64,000 bases of DNA from Micromonospora sp. MW-13 (GCF_003434305.1 NZ_QKKX01000022.1:1-64000); one strand, 5' to 3'. Shown: positions 33,440 through 44,320, counted from the stretch's first letter. Numbers and translations: made by a program. Notes: a model not told the origin generated them from the sequence alone.

Positions 33440-35949
33440 CCGACGTAGCCAAGCAGACCGAGACCGTCACGCTCACCATCGACGGGGTCGAGGTCACCGC
33501 GCCCAAGGGCGCGCTGCTGATCCGGGTCGCCGAGCAGTTGGGCACCGAGATCCCGCGCTTCTGCGACCACCCGCTGCTGGCCCCGGCCGGCGCGTGCCGG
33601 CAGTGCCTGGTCGAGGTGGAGGGCCAGCGCAAGCCGGTGGCCTCCTGCACCCAGACCGTCGCCGACGGCATGGTGGTCCGCACCCAGCTCACCTCCGGCG
33701 TCGCCAAGAAGGCGCAGGAGGGGGTCATGGAGCTGCTGCTGCTCAACCACCCGCTCGACTGCCCGATGTGCGACAAGGGCGGCGAGTGCCCGCTGCAGAA
33801 CCAGGCGATGTCCACCGGCCGGTCGGACTCCCGGTTCCACGAGCACAAGCGGGAGTACGAGAAGCCGATGCCGATCAGCACCCAGGTGCTGCTCGACCGC
33901 GAGCGTTGCGTGCTCTGCCAGCGGTGCACCCGGTTCTCCGAGGAGATCGCCGGTGACAAGTTCATCGACCTGATGGGCCGGTCGTCCGCCGAGGAGATCA
34001 ACATCTACCGGGACGAGGCGTACGGCGAGGAGGGCGATGCGGGGGACGTCCCGTTCAACTCGTACTTCTCCGGCAACACCGTGCAGATCTGCCCGGTGGG
34101 CGCGCTGACCGGCGCGCAGTACCGGTTCCGGGCCCGCCCGTTCGACCTGGTCTCCAGCCCGAGCGTGTGCGAGCACTGCTCGGCCGGCTGCGCCCAGCGC
34201 ACCGACTGGCGGCGCGGCAAGGTGACCCGCCGGTTGGCCGGCGACGACCCGCAGGTCAACGAGGAGTGGAACTGCGACAAGGGGCGTTGGGGCTTCCAGT
34301 ACGCCCGCGCCTTCGACCGGCTCACCAATCCGCTGGTCCGCGACTCCGAGACCGGTGAGCTGCGCGAGGCGTCGTGGAGCGAGGCGCTGACCGTCGCCGC
34401 CGAGGGGCTGCGGGCAGCCCGGGACGGCGGGCGGGGCACGGCGGTGCTGACCGGCGGCCGGCTGACCGTCGAGGACGCGTACGCGTACGCGAAGTTCGCC
34501 CGGGTCGCGCTCAACACCAACGACATCGACTTCCGGGCCCGGCCGGTCTCCCGCGAGGAGTCCGACTTCCTGGCCAGCACGGTCGCCGGGCGCACCGACG
34601 TGACCTACGCCGACGTGGAGAACGCTCCGGCGGTGGTGCTGGTCGGGCTGGAGCCGGAGGAGGAGTGCCCGATCCTCTTCCTGCGGCTGCGCAAGGCGTA
34701 CCTGAAGAAGAAGCTGACGGTGTACGCGATCGCGCCGTTCGCCACCCGCGGCCTGGAGAAGCTCGGGGCCAAGCTGGCCCGGGTGGTGCCGGGCGAGGAG
34801 GCGAGCGTGCTCGCCGAGCACGCGACGGTGGCCGAGGCGCTGAGCACCCCGGGCGCGATCCTGGTCGTCGGCGAGCGGCTGGGCGAGGTGCCCGGCGGCC
34901 TGTCGGCGGCGGCGGACGTCGCCCGGCGTACCGGCGCGAAGTTGGCCTGGGTGCCGCGGCGCGCGGGCGACCGCGGGGCCGTCGACGCCGGTTGCCTGCC
35001 CAACCTGCTTCCCGGCGGCCGGCCGGTCACCGAGCCGGCGGCCCGGGCCGAGCTGGGCGAGGCGTGGGACATCGCGGCCGGGGTGATCCCGAGCCAGGCC
35101 GGGCGGGACACCGACGGCATCCTCACCGCCGCCGCGAACGGCCAGCTCGGCGCGCTGGTGGTGGCCGGGGTCGACCCGGCCGACCTGGCCGACCCGCGGC
35201 TGGCCGAGCAGGCCCTCGACGCGGTGCCGTTCCTGGTCAGCCTGGAGCTGCGCAACAGCGCGGTGGCCCGCCGGGCCGACGTGGTCCTCCCGGTGGCCCC
35301 GGTGGTCGAGAAGGCCGGCAGCTTCCTGGACTGGGAGGGCCGGCTGCGCCCCTTCGAGGCGGTGCTGCACACGGCCGCGATGACCGACGGCCGGGTGCTG
35401 GACGCGCTCGCCGCGCTGCTCGACGTGCAGCTCGGCACGGGCGACGTGCTCAGCGTCCGCCGCGAGCTGGGCAGCCTGCCGCCGACCCGGGCCGACCGGC
35501 CGTCCGCGCCATCGGTGGAGCCGGCCACGGTGCCGCAGCCCGGTGCCGGCGAGGCCGTCCTGGCCACCTGGCACCAGCTCATCGACCTGGGCAGCCTCAC
35601 CGACGGTGACGAGCACCTGGGCGGCACCGCCCGCCCGCCGGTGGTGCGGGTGGGCAAGGGCACCGCCGAGTCGCTCGGCGTCGCCGACGGTGACCCGGTG
35701 ACGGTGGGCACCGACCGCGGGGCGATCACCCTGCCGGCCGCGATCACCGAGATGCCGGACGGCGTCGTCTGGCTGCCGACCAACTCACCCGGCTCCACCG
35801 TGCGGCGCGGCCTCGGCGCGACGTCCGGCGCGGTGGTACGGATCTCCGCAGCGGCGGTCGCCGCGACGGAGCAGGCCACTGCGGCGGTCGCCGCAGACGA
35901 GGCCGGCCGACCGGGTCCGCTCCTCAACACCGGGGGTGTTTCCCAGTGA
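33436..35949 (+). CDS. nuoG: NADH-quinone oxidoreductase subunit G
   Basis: This 837-residue protein is the large iron-sulfur subunit. Its N-terminal 2Fe-2S domain ([20 protein letters not shown]), the [14 protein letters not shown] region, [10 protein letters not shown] and [10 protein letters not shown] supply the clusters. A molybdopterin-oxidoreductase-like domain fills the rest, opening with [17 protein letters not shown]. The C-terminal molybdopterin-dinucleotide-type segment is present, as in actinobacterial NuoG. GTG 33436 overlaps the preceding mini-cistron, and the stop overlaps nuoH by 4 nt. Confidence 0.95.
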   Translation: MTDVAKQTETVTLTIDGVEVTAPKGALLIRVAEQLGTEIPRFCDHPLLAPAGACRQCLVEVEGQRKPVASCTQTVADGMVVRTQLTSGVAKKAQEGVMELLLLNHPLDCPMCDKGGECPLQNQAMSTGRSDSRFHEHKREYEKPMPISTQVLLDRERCVLCQRCTRFSEEIAGDKFIDLMGRSSAEEINIYRDEAYGEEGDAGDVPFNSYFSGNTVQICPVGALTGAQYRFRARPFDLVSSPSVCEHCSAGCAQRTDWRRGKVTRRLAGDDPQVNEEWNCDKGRWGFQYARAFDRLTNPLVRDSETGELREASWSEALTVAAEGLRAARDGGRGTAVLTGGRLTVEDAYAYAKFARVALNTNDIDFRARPVSREESDFLASTVAGRTDVTYADVENAPAVVLVGLEPEEECPILFLRLRKAYLKKKLTVYAIAPFATRGLEKLGAKLARVVPGEEASVLAEHATVAEALSTPGAILVVGERLGEVPGGLSAAADVARRTGAKLAWVPRRAGDRGAVDAGCLPNLLPGGRPVTEPAARAELGEAWDIAAGVIPSQAGRDTDGILTAAANGQLGALVVAGVDPADLADPRLAEQALDAVPFLVSLELRNSAVARRADVVLPVAPVVEKAGSFLDWEGRLRPFEAVLHTAAMTDGRVLDALAALLDVQLGTGDVLSVRRELGSLPPTRADRPSAPSVEPATVPQPGAGEAVLATWHQLIDLGSLTDGDEHLGGTARPPVVRVGKGTAESLGVADGDPVTVGTDRGAITLPAAITEMPDGVVWLPTNSPGSTVRRGLGATSGAVVRISAAAVAATEQATAAVAADEAGRPGPLLNTGGVSQ

Positions 35950-37298
35950 ACGCGGTCTACCTGGCCCAGGACCCGACGCTGGCCGACTTCGGCAAGGACC
36001 CGTGGTGGCTGGTCCTGATCAAGGTCGTCTTCGCCTTCGTCGTCGCCGTGCTGGCCACGCTGCTCGGCGTCTGGTTCGAACGGCGGGTCGTCGGCCGCAT
36101 GGCGGTGCGGCCCGGCCCCAACCAGGCCGGCCCGTTCGGCCTGCTCCAGACCCTGGCCGACGGCCTGAAGATGGCCTTCAAGGAGGACATCCTCCCGAAG
36201 GCGGCGGACAAGGTCGTCTTCTTCTTCGCGCCGACCATCTCGGTGATCTGCGCGGTCACCGCCCTGTCGGTGGTGCCGTTCGGTCCGATGGTGAGCATCT
36301 TCGGCCACCACACGCCGCTCCAGGTCACCGACGTGCCGGTGGCGGTGCTGGTGCTGCTGGCCTGCTCGTCGATGGGCATCTACGGCATCGTGCTCGGCGG
36401 GTGGGCCTCCGGCTCGACGTACCCGCTGCTCGGCGGCCTGCGCTCCAGCGCCCAGATGATCTCCTACGAGGTCGCGATGGGGCTGAGCATCGTGGCGGTG
36501 TTCATGACCGCCGGCACGATGTCCACCAGCGGGATCGTCGCCGCCCAGGGGGACGCCACCCGGCTGACCATCCTCGGCACCGAGGTCCCGGCCCCCGGCT
36601 GGTACGCGATCCTGCTGCTGCCGAGCTTCATCATCTTCTTCATCTCGACCGTCGGTGAGACCAACCGGGCGCCGTTCGACCTCCCCGAGGCCGAGTCGGA
36701 GCTGGTCGCCGGCTACATGACCGAGTACAGCTCGCTGAAGTTCGCGCTCTTCATGCTCAGCGAGTACGTCGCGATGGTGACCATGTCCGCGGTCACCACG
36801 ACGTTGTTCCTCGGCGGCTGGCGGGCCCCGTGGCCGATCACCCTGTGGGAGGGCGCCAACTCCGGTTGGTGGCCGATGCTGTGGTTCTTCGGCAAGGTGA
36901 TCGCTCTGGTCTTCGTGTTCGTCTGGCTCCGCGGCACCCTGCCCCGGCTCCGGTACGACCAGTTCATGCGCTTCGGCTGGAAGGTGCTGCTGCCGATCAA
37001 CCTGGTCTGGATCCTGGTCCTGGCCGGCCTGCGGTCGATCGAGGGCTGGCAGACCAGGGACCGGCTGCTCGCCACCGCGGTCGGCGCGGGCGTGCTGCTG
37101 CTGGCCACGCTGCTCTGGCCGAGCCGCAAGCCGAAGCCGAAGCCGTCGCTCCAGGAGCAGGCCAACAGCCGCCCGCACGGCAGCTTCCCGCTGCCACCGA
37201 TGGACCTGCAAGTGCCACCGAGCCCGCGCACCAAGCGTGTGGTCGCCGAGCGGGAGCCGGCCAACGTCGCCGCCGGCTCGGACTCCAGGGAGGTGTGA
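35946..37298 (+). CDS. nuoH: NADH-quinone oxidoreductase subunit H
   Basis: This 450-residue membrane subunit has about eight helices and contributes to the quinone chamber. Conserved loops are [40 protein letters not shown] and [20 protein letters not shown]. The C-terminal ~75 residues form a Pro/Arg-rich cytoplasmic tail ([19 protein letters not shown]) that extends the usual length. The GTG start overlaps nuoG by 4 nt. Confidence 0.95.
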   Translation: MNAVYLAQDPTLADFGKDPWWLVLIKVVFAFVVAVLATLLGVWFERRVVGRMAVRPGPNQAGPFGLLQTLADGLKMAFKEDILPKAADKVVFFFAPTISVICAVTALSVVPFGPMVSIFGHHTPLQVTDVPVAVLVLLACSSMGIYGIVLGGWASGSTYPLLGGLRSSAQMISYEVAMGLSIVAVFMTAGTMSTSGIVAAQGDATRLTILGTEVPAPGWYAILLLPSFIIFFISTVGETNRAPFDLPEAESELVAGYMTEYSSLKFALFMLSEYVAMVTMSAVTTTLFLGGWRAPWPITLWEGANSGWWPMLWFFGKVIALVFVFVWLRGTLPRLRYDQFMRFGWKVLLPINLVWILVLAGLRSIEGWQTRDRLLATAVGAGVLLLATLLWPSRKPKPKPSLQEQANSRPHGSFPLPPMDLQVPPSPRTKRVVAEREPANVAAGSDSREV

Positions 37299-37299
37299 C

Positions 37300-37941
37300 G
37301 TGGGCGCGATCACCGGAACGTTCAAGGGCTTCGGGGTCACCTTCTCGCACATGTTCAAGAAGGTCGTCACGACCGACTACCCGTTCAAGCCGCCGGTCTC
37401 GGCGCCGCGCTACCACGGGCGGCACATCCTCAACCGGCACCCGGACGGCCTGGAGAAGTGCATCGGCTGCGAGCTGTGCGCCTGGGCCTGCCCGGCCGAC
37501 GCGATCTACGTCGAGGGCGGGGACAACACCGAGGAGAACCGCCTCTCGCCGGGTGAGCGGCACGCGTCGGTCTACCAGATCAACTACGCCCGCTGCATCT
37601 TCTGCGGGCTGTGCATCGAGGCCTGCCCGACCCGGTCGCTGACCATGAGCAACGAGTACGAGCTGGCCCGGGACAACCGGCAGGATCTGATCTTCACGAA
37701 GGAGCAGTTGCTCGCGCCGCTGCTGCCCGGCATGGAGCAGCCGCCGCACCCGATGCGGCTCGGGGACAGCGAGAAGGACTACTACGTCGGCGCGCTGACC
37801 AACCCGGGCACGTCGGCCGGGGCCGAGCACGCGACCAACAGCCCGGGCCGGTACCAGGTCCAGGAGCACCCCGGGGTGACCTTCCCCGGCGCCGAGCAGC
37901 ACGCCCAGCGGGCGGCGGCGGGCAAGGGGGACGGGGCATGA
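37300..37941 (+). CDS. nuoI: NADH-quinone oxidoreductase subunit I
   Basis: This 213-residue ferredoxin-type subunit carries clusters N6a and N6b. Its two 4Fe-4S motifs are [20 protein letters not shown] and [18 protein letters not shown]. The C-terminal ~70 residues are a hydrophilic tail. The GTG at 37300 follows an AGGGAGG site at the end of nuoH. The stop overlaps nuoJ by 4 nt. Confidence 0.95.
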   Translation: MGAITGTFKGFGVTFSHMFKKVVTTDYPFKPPVSAPRYHGRHILNRHPDGLEKCIGCELCAWACPADAIYVEGGDNTEENRLSPGERHASVYQINYARCIFCGLCIEACPTRSLTMSNEYELARDNRQDLIFTKEQLLAPLLPGMEQPPHPMRLGDSEKDYYVGALTNPGTSAGAEHATNSPGRYQVQEHPGVTFPGAEQHAQRAAAGKGDGA

Positions 37942-38708
37942 CCACGCAGACGGTGCTCGCCGCGGCGGGCGGGGTGTCCGGCGGCGAGGAGGTCACCTTC
38001 TGGATCCTCGCCCCGCTGGCGCTGCTCGGCGCGATCGGCATGGTCGCCGCGCGCAACGCCGTGCACTCGGCGCTCTGGCTGGTGCTGACCATGCTCTGCC
38101 TCGGCGTGTTCTACGTCCTGCAGGCCGGGCCGTTCATCGGCATGGTGCAGATCATCGTCTACACCGGCGCGATCATGATGCTCTTCCTGTTCGTGCTGAT
38201 GCTGGTCGGCCGGGACGCCTCGGACTCGCTGATCGAGACGCTGCGCGGCCAGCGGGTCGCCGCGGTGCTGCTCGGGCTCGGCTTCGCCGGCCTGGTCGGC
38301 GGCGGCCTCTACCGGGCGCTGGACGGCGTCCAGGCGGTGGGCCTGGAGCAGGCCAACGCCGAGGGGAACGTCCAGGGCATCGCCCGGCTGCTGTTCACGA
38401 AGTACGTCTTCGCCTTCGAGCTGACCTCGGCGCTGCTGATCACCGCCGCGGTCGGCGCGATGGTGCTGGCGCACGTCGAGCGGCGCAAGGAAGACAAGAT
38501 GGACCAGGTCGCCACGATGAAGGCCCGCTTCGCCCCGGGCAACTACCCCGGCCCGAAGCCCGGCCCGGGCGTCTTCGCCACCTCCTCCTCGGTGGCCACC
38601 CCGGCCCGCCTGCCCGACGGCCGGCTGACCGAGCGTGGCATCTCGACGATCCTGCCGGTGCGGGAGCTGACCGCCGAGGACACCTCATTGAAGGGGACAG
38701 ACCGGTGA
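37938..38708 (+). CDS. nuoJ: NADH-quinone oxidoreductase subunit J
   Basis: This 256-residue protein has five membrane helices ([20 protein letters not shown] and [20 protein letters not shown] are typical) and a hydrophilic C-terminal tail of ~65 residues. It is part of the proton-translocating membrane arm. ATG 37938 overlaps nuoI by 4 nt. Its TGA overlaps the GTG of the triple-repeat mini-cistron that precedes nuoK. Confidence 0.94.
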   Translation: MTTQTVLAAAGGVSGGEEVTFWILAPLALLGAIGMVAARNAVHSALWLVLTMLCLGVFYVLQAGPFIGMVQIIVYTGAIMMLFLFVLMLVGRDASDSLIETLRGQRVAAVLLGLGFAGLVGGGLYRALDGVQAVGLEQANAEGNVQGIARLLFTKYVFAFELTSALLITAAVGAMVLAHVERRKEDKMDQVATMKARFAPGNYPGPKPGPGVFATSSSVATPARLPDGRLTERGISTILPVRELTAEDTSLKGTDR

Positions 38709-38890
38709 GCGCGAGGAGTGCAGCGAAGCGGAGCCCCGCAGTCGCGAACGAAAGGCAGGCTTCGGTGAGCGCGAGGAGTGCAGCGAAGCGGAGCCCCGCA
38801 GTCGCGAACGAAAGGCAGGCTTCGGTGAGCGCGAGGAGTGCAGCGAAGCGGAGCCCCGCAGTCGTGAACGAAAGGCAGGATCGGGCATGA
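38705..38890 (+). repeat. Three in-frame 60-bp repeats forming a 61-codon mini-cistron between nuoJ and nuoK
   Basis: Copies begin at GTG 38705, 38765 and 38825. The period is exactly 60, so all three stay in one frame and encode a 61-residue peptide with the unit [18 protein letters not shown] plus two linker residues, three times. The first GTG overlaps the nuoJ TGA, and the final TGA (38888-38890) overlaps the nuoK ATG (38887). Each copy ends with GAAAGGCAGG, an SD-like stretch. Copies are nearly identical, so the expansion is recent. Confidence 0.85.
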
Positions 38891-39186
38891 CCCCGGACTA
38901 CTACCTGGTGCTCGCCGCGGTGCTGTTCACCATCGGTGCGGCGGGGGTGCTCATCCGGCGCAACGCGATCGTGCTGTTCATGTGCGTCGAGCTGATGTTG
39001 AACGCGGCCAACCTGACCCTCGTCACCTTCAGTCGGATCAACGGTGACCTGAACGGCCAGATCATGTCGTTCTTCGTCATGGTGGTGGCCGCGGCCGAGG
39101 TCGTGGTCGGCCTCGCGATCATCATGTCCATCTTCCGGACCCGGCGCTCCGCGAGCGTCGACGACGCCAACCTGCTCAAGTACTAG
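38887..39186 (+). CDS. nuoK: NADH-quinone oxidoreductase subunit K
   Basis: This 99-residue membrane subunit has three helices, of normal length. [20 protein letters not shown] carries the conserved glutamate of helix 2, and [20 protein letters not shown] holds the second glutamate. It is a small antiporter-like part of the proton path. ATG 38887 overlaps the upstream mini-cistron stop by 4 nt. nuoL follows after 11 bp. Confidence 0.95.
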   Translation: MTPDYYLVLAAVLFTIGAAGVLIRRNAIVLFMCVELMLNAANLTLVTFSRINGDLNGQIMSFFVMVVAAAEVVVGLAIIMSIFRTRRSASVDDANLLKY

Positions 39187-39197
39187 AGGGGCCAGCA

Positions 39198-41159
39198 GTG
39201 GGAGAGATTCTGATGAACGCCCCGGCCGAGCCGGCAGGTGCCGTCACCTACGCCTCGGCGAGCGGGCTGCTCGGCAGCGTCTGGCTGCTGGTGGCGATCC
39301 CGCTGGCCAGCGCGGCGATCCTGCTGCTGCTGGGTCGGCGGTCCGACCGCTGGGGGCACTGGCTCGGGGTGGCCTCGATCGGCGCCTCCTTCGTGCTCGG
39401 TCTGACCTACTTCTTCCAGCTGCGCGGCCTGGAGAACAAGTCGGTCGAGCTGAGCCTGTGGGACTTCATCGCCGTCGGTGACTTCAAGGTGGACTTCGGC
39501 CTGCTGTTCGACCCGCTGGCTGCGGTCTTCGTCCTGCTGATCACCGGGGTGGGCTTCCTGATCCACCTGTACGCGGTCGAGTACATGGCGCACGACGAGG
39601 GCCGGCGGCGGTTCTTCGCCTACTTCAACCTGTTCGTCGCCGCGATGCTCCTGCTGGTGCTCGGCAACAACTACGTGATGCTGTACTTCGGCTGGGAGGG
39701 CGTCGGCCTGGCGTCGTACCTGCTGATCTCCTTCTGGTACGGCCGGCCGAGCGCGGCCACCGCCGGCAAGAAGGCGTTCCTGATGAACCGGGTCGGCGAC
39801 GCCGGCCTGGCGATCGGCATCTTCATCATGTTCGCCACCCTCGGCACCACCCAGTACGACGAGGTGTTCAACGGGGTCGGCTCGCTGACCGCGACCACGG
39901 TGCTGGTGCTCGGCCTGCTGCTGCTGCTCGGGGCGACCGGCAAGTCCGGCCAGTTCCCGCTCCAGGCGTGGCTGCCGGACGCGATGGAGGGCCCGACCCC
40001 GGTGTCGGCGCTCATCCACGCCGCCACCATGGTCACCGCGGGCGTCTACCTGATCGCCCGGTCCAACCCGATCTTCTCGGCCAACTCGACGCTCCAGCTC
40101 GTGGTGGTCAGCGTCGGCGCGCTGACCCTGCTGATCGGCTGCATCATCGGCGCGGCCAAGGACGACATCAAGCGGGTGCTGGCCTGGTCGACGGTGAGCC
40201 AGATCGGCTACATGTTCGTCGGCGTCGGCCTCGGCGGCGGCGCGTACGCGCTGGCCATCGTGCACCTGCTGGCGCACGGCTTCTTCAAGGCCAACATGTT
40301 CCTCGGCGCCGGCTCGGTCATGCACGGCATGCACGACCAGGTGGACATCCGCCGCTTCGGCGGGCTCGCGAAGCACATGAGGATCACCTGGATCACGTTC
40401 ATGATGGGCTGGCTGGCCATCATCGGCATCCCCCCGCTGTCCGGCTACTTCTCCAAGGAGCCGATCATCGTCGCCGCCTTCACGCGGGACGACTGGACGG
40501 CCTGGCTCTTCGGCGGGGCGGCGCTGCTCGGCGCCGGGCTCACCGCGTTCTACATGACCCGGCTGTTCGTGCTCACCTTCCACGGCCCGAAGCGGTGGAC
40601 CGAGGACATCGAGCACCCGCACGAGTCGCCGAAGCTCATGACGATCCCGCTGGTCCTGCTCGCGGTCGGCTCGGTGCTCGCCGGTGGCCTGATGGCGTGG
40701 AACGACGGCCTGGCCTCCTGGCTGACGCCGGTGCTCGGCAGCGAGGCCGGCGAGGCGCACCATCCGGTGCTGTCGCACACGGTGATCACGATCCTCTCGC
40801 TGCTGGTCACCGTGGGCGGGGCCGGGCTGGCCTGGTTCCTGTTCCGCACCGGCACGGCCACCGAGCCGCAGCCGGCGGGTGTGCTGGTCACCGCCGCCCG
40901 GCGCAACCTCTACACGGACGCCGTCAACGAGGCGGTCTTCGAGAAGCCGGGGATCTTCCTCACCCGGGCGCTGGTCTTCCTCGACAACCGGGGCGTCGAC
41001 GGGCTGGTCAACGGCCTGGCCGCCGCAGTGGGCGGGGGCTCGGGCCGACTCCGGCGGCTGCAGACCGGCTTCGTCCGGTCGTACGCGACGTCCATCCTGG
41101 CCGGCGCGTTGCTGGTGGTGGCGGCGTTCCTGGCCGTGCAGGCGGGGTGGCTGGCGTGA
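39198..41159 (+). CDS. nuoL: NADH-quinone oxidoreductase subunit L
   Basis: This 653-residue protein is the distal antiporter-like pump subunit with about 16 helices. Conserved segments are YFGWEGVGLASYLLISFWYG, LPDAMEGPTPVSALIHAATM and IKRVLAWSTVSQIGYMFVGV. The C-terminal end contains the long lateral helix and an Ala-rich anchor. GTG 39198 follows GAGGGG; ATG 39213 is an alternative. Its TGA overlaps a 22-codon bridge frame that leads into nuoM. Confidence 0.95.
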   Translation: MGEILMNAPAEPAGAVTYASASGLLGSVWLLVAIPLASAAILLLLGRRSDRWGHWLGVASIGASFVLGLTYFFQLRGLENKSVELSLWDFIAVGDFKVDFGLLFDPLAAVFVLLITGVGFLIHLYAVEYMAHDEGRRRFFAYFNLFVAAMLLLVLGNNYVMLYFGWEGVGLASYLLISFWYGRPSAATAGKKAFLMNRVGDAGLAIGIFIMFATLGTTQYDEVFNGVGSLTATTVLVLGLLLLLGATGKSGQFPLQAWLPDAMEGPTPVSALIHAATMVTAGVYLIARSNPIFSANSTLQLVVVSVGALTLLIGCIIGAAKDDIKRVLAWSTVSQIGYMFVGVGLGGGAYALAIVHLLAHGFFKANMFLGAGSVMHGMHDQVDIRRFGGLAKHMRITWITFMMGWLAIIGIPPLSGYFSKEPIIVAAFTRDDWTAWLFGGAALLGAGLTAFYMTRLFVLTFHGPKRWTEDIEHPHESPKLMTIPLVLLAVGSVLAGGLMAWNDGLASWLTPVLGSEAGEAHHPVLSHTVITILSLLVTVGGAGLAWFLFRTGTATEPQPAGVLVTAARRNLYTDAVNEAVFEKPGIFLTRALVFLDNRGVDGLVNGLAAAVGGGSGRLRRLQTGFVRSYATSILAGALLVVAAFLAVQAGWLA

Positions 41160-41224
41160 TCGACCTCTCTACGGCCGCCCCCGCCGGCGGACCACGCAGT
41201 GACGACGGAGGTAAGGCCGCATAA
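41156..41224 (+). CDS. 22-codon bridge frame between nuoL and nuoM
   Basis: GTG 41156 overlaps the nuoL TGA, and TAA 41222-41224 overlaps the nuoM ATG by one base. The peptide begins MIDLSTAAPAGGPRSDDGGK. The sequence is not related to the GTGAGCG repeats, yet it has the same geometry. GGAGGT near its end is the nuoM ribosome site. Whether it is a peptide gene or just a coupling device is open. Confidence 0.5.
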   Translation: MIDLSTAAPAGGPRSDDGGKAA

Positions 41225-42756
41225 TGTCCAACTTCCCGTTCCTCTCGGTGCTGACCGTGGCGCCGCTGGTCGGCGCGCTGGTGGTGGCCCTCCTGCCGCG
41301 TCGCCGGCCGGACCTGGCCAAGCAGGTGGCCCTCGGGTGGTCGCTGCTGGTGCTGGTGCTGTCGGTGGTCATGTGGGTCGCCTTCAAGACCGACGGTGAC
41401 CGGCTCCAGTTCCGCGAGTCGTACACCTGGATCCCGCAGTGGGACGCCCGGTTCACCTTCGCCGCCGACGGCATCGCGCTGGTGATGCTGATGCTGATCG
41501 CGGTGCTGGTGCCGCTCGTCATCCTGGCGTCGTGGCACGACGCCGAGTCGTCGAAGCGTTCGGTGCCGGTCTACTTCGCCCTGCTGCTCATCCTCGAAAG
41601 CACGATGATCGGCGTCTTCGCCGCCGCCGACGTGTTCCTGTTCTACGTGTTCTTCGAGGTCATGCTGGTGCCGATGTACTTCCTCATCGGCAGCTACGGC
41701 GGTCACCAGCGGCAGTACGCGGCCGTGAAGTTCTTCCTCTACTCGCTGGTCGGCGGCCTGTTCATGCTCGCCGCGGTGATCGGCCTCTGGGTCGTCGGCG
41801 GGAAGACCTTCGACTGGCAGGCGCTGACCCAGGTGGACATCTCCACCGGCACGGAGCGCTGGCTGTTCCTCGGCTTCTTCCTCGCCTTCGCGATCAAGGC
41901 GCCGTTCTTCCCGTTCCACACCTGGCTGCCGGACGCCGGTGGCGCGGCCCCGGCCGGGGCCGCCGCGTTGCTGGTCGGCGTGCTGGACAAGGTCGGCACC
42001 TTCGGCATCCTGCGGTACTGCCTGCCGCTGTTCCCGGAGGCGTCGAAGTGGTTCGCCCCCTGGGCGCTGGCGCTCGGGGTGATCGGCATCATCTACGCGG
42101 CGCTGCTCGCGGTCGGCCAGAACGACCTGAAGCGGCTGGTGTCGTACACCTCGATCGCGCACTTCGGGTTCATCGGGGTCGGCATCTTCGCCTTCACCAC
42201 CCAGGCCGGCACGGGCGCGGTGCTCTACATGCTCAACCACGGCCTCGCCACCGGCCTGCTCTTCCTGGTGGTGGGGATGCTGGTGGCCCGGCGCGGCTCG
42301 GCCCTGATCAGCGACTTCGGCGGCGCGGGCAAGCTGGTGCCGCTGCTGGCCGGGGTGCTCTTCTTCGCCGGTCTGGCCTCGCTGGCGCTGCCCGGCACCG
42401 CGCCGTTCGTCTCCGAGTTCCTGGTGCTGATCGGCACCTTCACGGTGAACAAGCCGGTCGCGGTGATCGCGACGCTCGGCATCATCCTGGCTGCCGCGTA
42501 CGTGCTGTGGATGGTGCAGCGCACCACCCAGGGCACGCTCAACCCGGCCCTGGCCGAGATCGAGCCGATGCGCCGCGATCTCAACCTGCGCGAGAAGGTC
42601 GTGGTCGCGCCGCTGATCGCGCTGATCGTGCTGCTCGGCTTCTACCCCAAGCCGGTCACCGATGTCATCAACCCCGCCGTCCGGGCCACCATGGAGGACG
42701 TCGGCAGGACCGATCCCGCCCCCGAGGTCGGCAGCATCCAGGAGGCCGCCAAATGA
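41224..42756 (+). CDS. nuoM: NADH-quinone oxidoreductase subunit M
   Basis: This 510-residue antiporter-like pump subunit has about 14 helices. FFEVMLVPMYFLIGSYGG, KAPFFPFHTWLPDAGGAAPA and NDLKRLVSYTSIAHFGFIGV are diagnostic and include the conserved Lys and Glu of the proton channel. Its stop overlaps nuoN by 4 nt. Confidence 0.95.
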   Translation: MSNFPFLSVLTVAPLVGALVVALLPRRRPDLAKQVALGWSLLVLVLSVVMWVAFKTDGDRLQFRESYTWIPQWDARFTFAADGIALVMLMLIAVLVPLVILASWHDAESSKRSVPVYFALLLILESTMIGVFAAADVFLFYVFFEVMLVPMYFLIGSYGGHQRQYAAVKFFLYSLVGGLFMLAAVIGLWVVGGKTFDWQALTQVDISTGTERWLFLGFFLAFAIKAPFFPFHTWLPDAGGAAPAGAAALLVGVLDKVGTFGILRYCLPLFPEASKWFAPWALALGVIGIIYAALLAVGQNDLKRLVSYTSIAHFGFIGVGIFAFTTQAGTGAVLYMLNHGLATGLLFLVVGMLVARRGSALISDFGGAGKLVPLLAGVLFFAGLASLALPGTAPFVSEFLVLIGTFTVNKPVAVIATLGIILAAAYVLWMVQRTTQGTLNPALAEIEPMRRDLNLREKVVVAPLIALIVLLGFYPKPVTDVINPAVRATMEDVGRTDPAPEVGSIQEAAK

Positions 42757-44306
42757 CCGAGCTGAAGTTGCCGTCGATCGACTACGCGGCGCTCGCTCCG
42801 ATTTTGATCATGCTCGGGGCCGCCCTGCTGGGCGTGCTGATCGAGGCATTCGTGCCCCGGAAGCAGCGGCGCCTGGCGCAGCTGTCGCTGGGGCTGCTGG
42901 CGGTGCTCGCCGCCCTGGTGATGGTGATCGTGAACTCCGGCGACCGGCTGATCACCGCCGGCGGGGCGATCGCCGTGGACGGGCCGACGCTGTTCCTCCA
43001 GGGCGCGATCCTGGTCCTCGCCGCGATGGCGCTGCTGCTGATCGGTGAGCGCTCGGTGGAGCGGGGCGGGGCGTTCGTCGCCCAGGCCGCCGTCACCGCC
43101 GAGTCGGCCGACGACCGGCGGCAGGCCGAGGGCAGCAACGGGGCGACCGAGGTCTACCCGCTGACCAGCTTCGCGATCGGCGGCATGCTGATCTTCGTGG
43201 CGGCGAACGACCTGCTCACCATGTTCATCGCCTTGGAGGTCTTCTCGCTGCCGCTCTACCTGCTCTGCGCGCTGGCCCGTCGCCGGCGGCTGCTGAGCCA
43301 GGAGGCGGCGATGAAGTACTTCCTGCTCGGCGCGTACGCCTCGGCGTTCTTCCTCTTCGGCGTGGCCCTGGTGTACGGGTTCACCTCCGGCATCCCGGGC
43401 CGGTCGGCGGGCGTCGACTTCGCCACCATCCACGCCGCGGTGACCGAGTCCCCGGCCAGCGAGGTGCTGCTCTTCGGCGGCGTGGCGCTGCTGGCGATCG
43501 GCCTGCTGTTCAAGGCCGCCGCCGCGCCGTTCCACGTCTGGACGCCGGACGTGTACCAGGGCGCCCCGACGCCGGTCACCGGCTTCATGGCGGCCTGCAC
43601 CAAGGTCGCCGCGTTCGGCGCGCTGCTGCGGGTGTTCCACGTGGCGTTCTCCGGGGCGGCGTGGGACTTCACCCCCGTCCTCGGCGCGGTGGCGGTGCTG
43701 ACCATGCTGGTCGGCGCGGTGCTGGCGGTGACCCAGACCGACATCAAGCGGCTGCTGGCGTACTCGTCGATCGCGAACGCCGGGTACCTGCTCGTCGGGG
43801 TGCTCGCGCCGAGCAAGGACGGGCTTTCCGGCACGATGTTCTACCTGGTCGCGTACGGGTTCTCGGTGCTCGCCGCGTTCGCGGTGGTGACCCTGGTCCG
43901 GGACGCCGACGGGGAGGCCACCCACCTGTCCCGCTGGGCCGGGCTGGGCCGGCGCTCGCCGTTCTTCGCGGCGATCTTCACCTTCATCCTGCTCGCCTTC
44001 GCCGGCATCCCGCTCACCAGCGGGTTCATGAGCAAGTTCGCCATCTTCGCCCCGGCGCTGGACGCCGGTCAGGCGTGGCTGGTGGTGGCGGGCGTGCTGA
44101 CCAGCATGGTGCTGGCGTTCCCGTACCTGCGGGTCGTGGTGATGATGTGGCTGTCCGAGCCGGGCGAGTCCACCCCGACGGTCACCGTGCCGGGCGGGCT
44201 CACCTCGGCGGCCCTCACGATCGGCGTGCTGGCCACGCTGGTGCTGGGCGTCGTCCCGGGCCCGCTGCTCGATCTCGCCAACGGTGCCGCCGAATTCGTC
44301 CGATGA
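42753..44306 (+). CDS. nuoN: NADH-quinone oxidoreductase subunit N
   Basis: This 517-residue antiporter-like subunit has about 14 helices. Signature regions are FIALEVFSLPLYLLCALARR, KAAAAPFHVWTPDVYQGAPT and TDIKRLLAYSSIANAGYLLV. It is the last gene of nuoA-N and is followed 15 bp later by a strong terminator hairpin. Confidence 0.95.
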   Translation: MTELKLPSIDYAALAPILIMLGAALLGVLIEAFVPRKQRRLAQLSLGLLAVLAALVMVIVNSGDRLITAGGAIAVDGPTLFLQGAILVLAAMALLLIGERSVERGGAFVAQAAVTAESADDRRQAEGSNGATEVYPLTSFAIGGMLIFVAANDLLTMFIALEVFSLPLYLLCALARRRRLLSQEAAMKYFLLGAYASAFFLFGVALVYGFTSGIPGRSAGVDFATIHAAVTESPASEVLLFGGVALLAIGLLFKAAAAPFHVWTPDVYQGAPTPVTGFMAACTKVAAFGALLRVFHVAFSGAAWDFTPVLGAVAVLTMLVGAVLAVTQTDIKRLLAYSSIANAGYLLVGVLAPSKDGLSGTMFYLVAYGFSVLAAFAVVTLVRDADGEATHLSRWAGLGRRSPFFAAIFTFILLAFAGIPLTSGFMSKFAIFAPALDAGQAWLVVAGVLTSMVLAFPYLRVVVMMWLSEPGESTPTVTVPGGLTSAALTIGVLATLVLGVVPGPLLDLANGAAEFVR

Positions 44307-44320
44307 CCGACCTTTCCCCG

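Noticed and set aside
31638..34004. Long reverse-strand open frame opposite nuoE-nuoG
   Set aside because: It is low-complexity Arg/Pro/Ala/His coding opposite conserved nuo genes.
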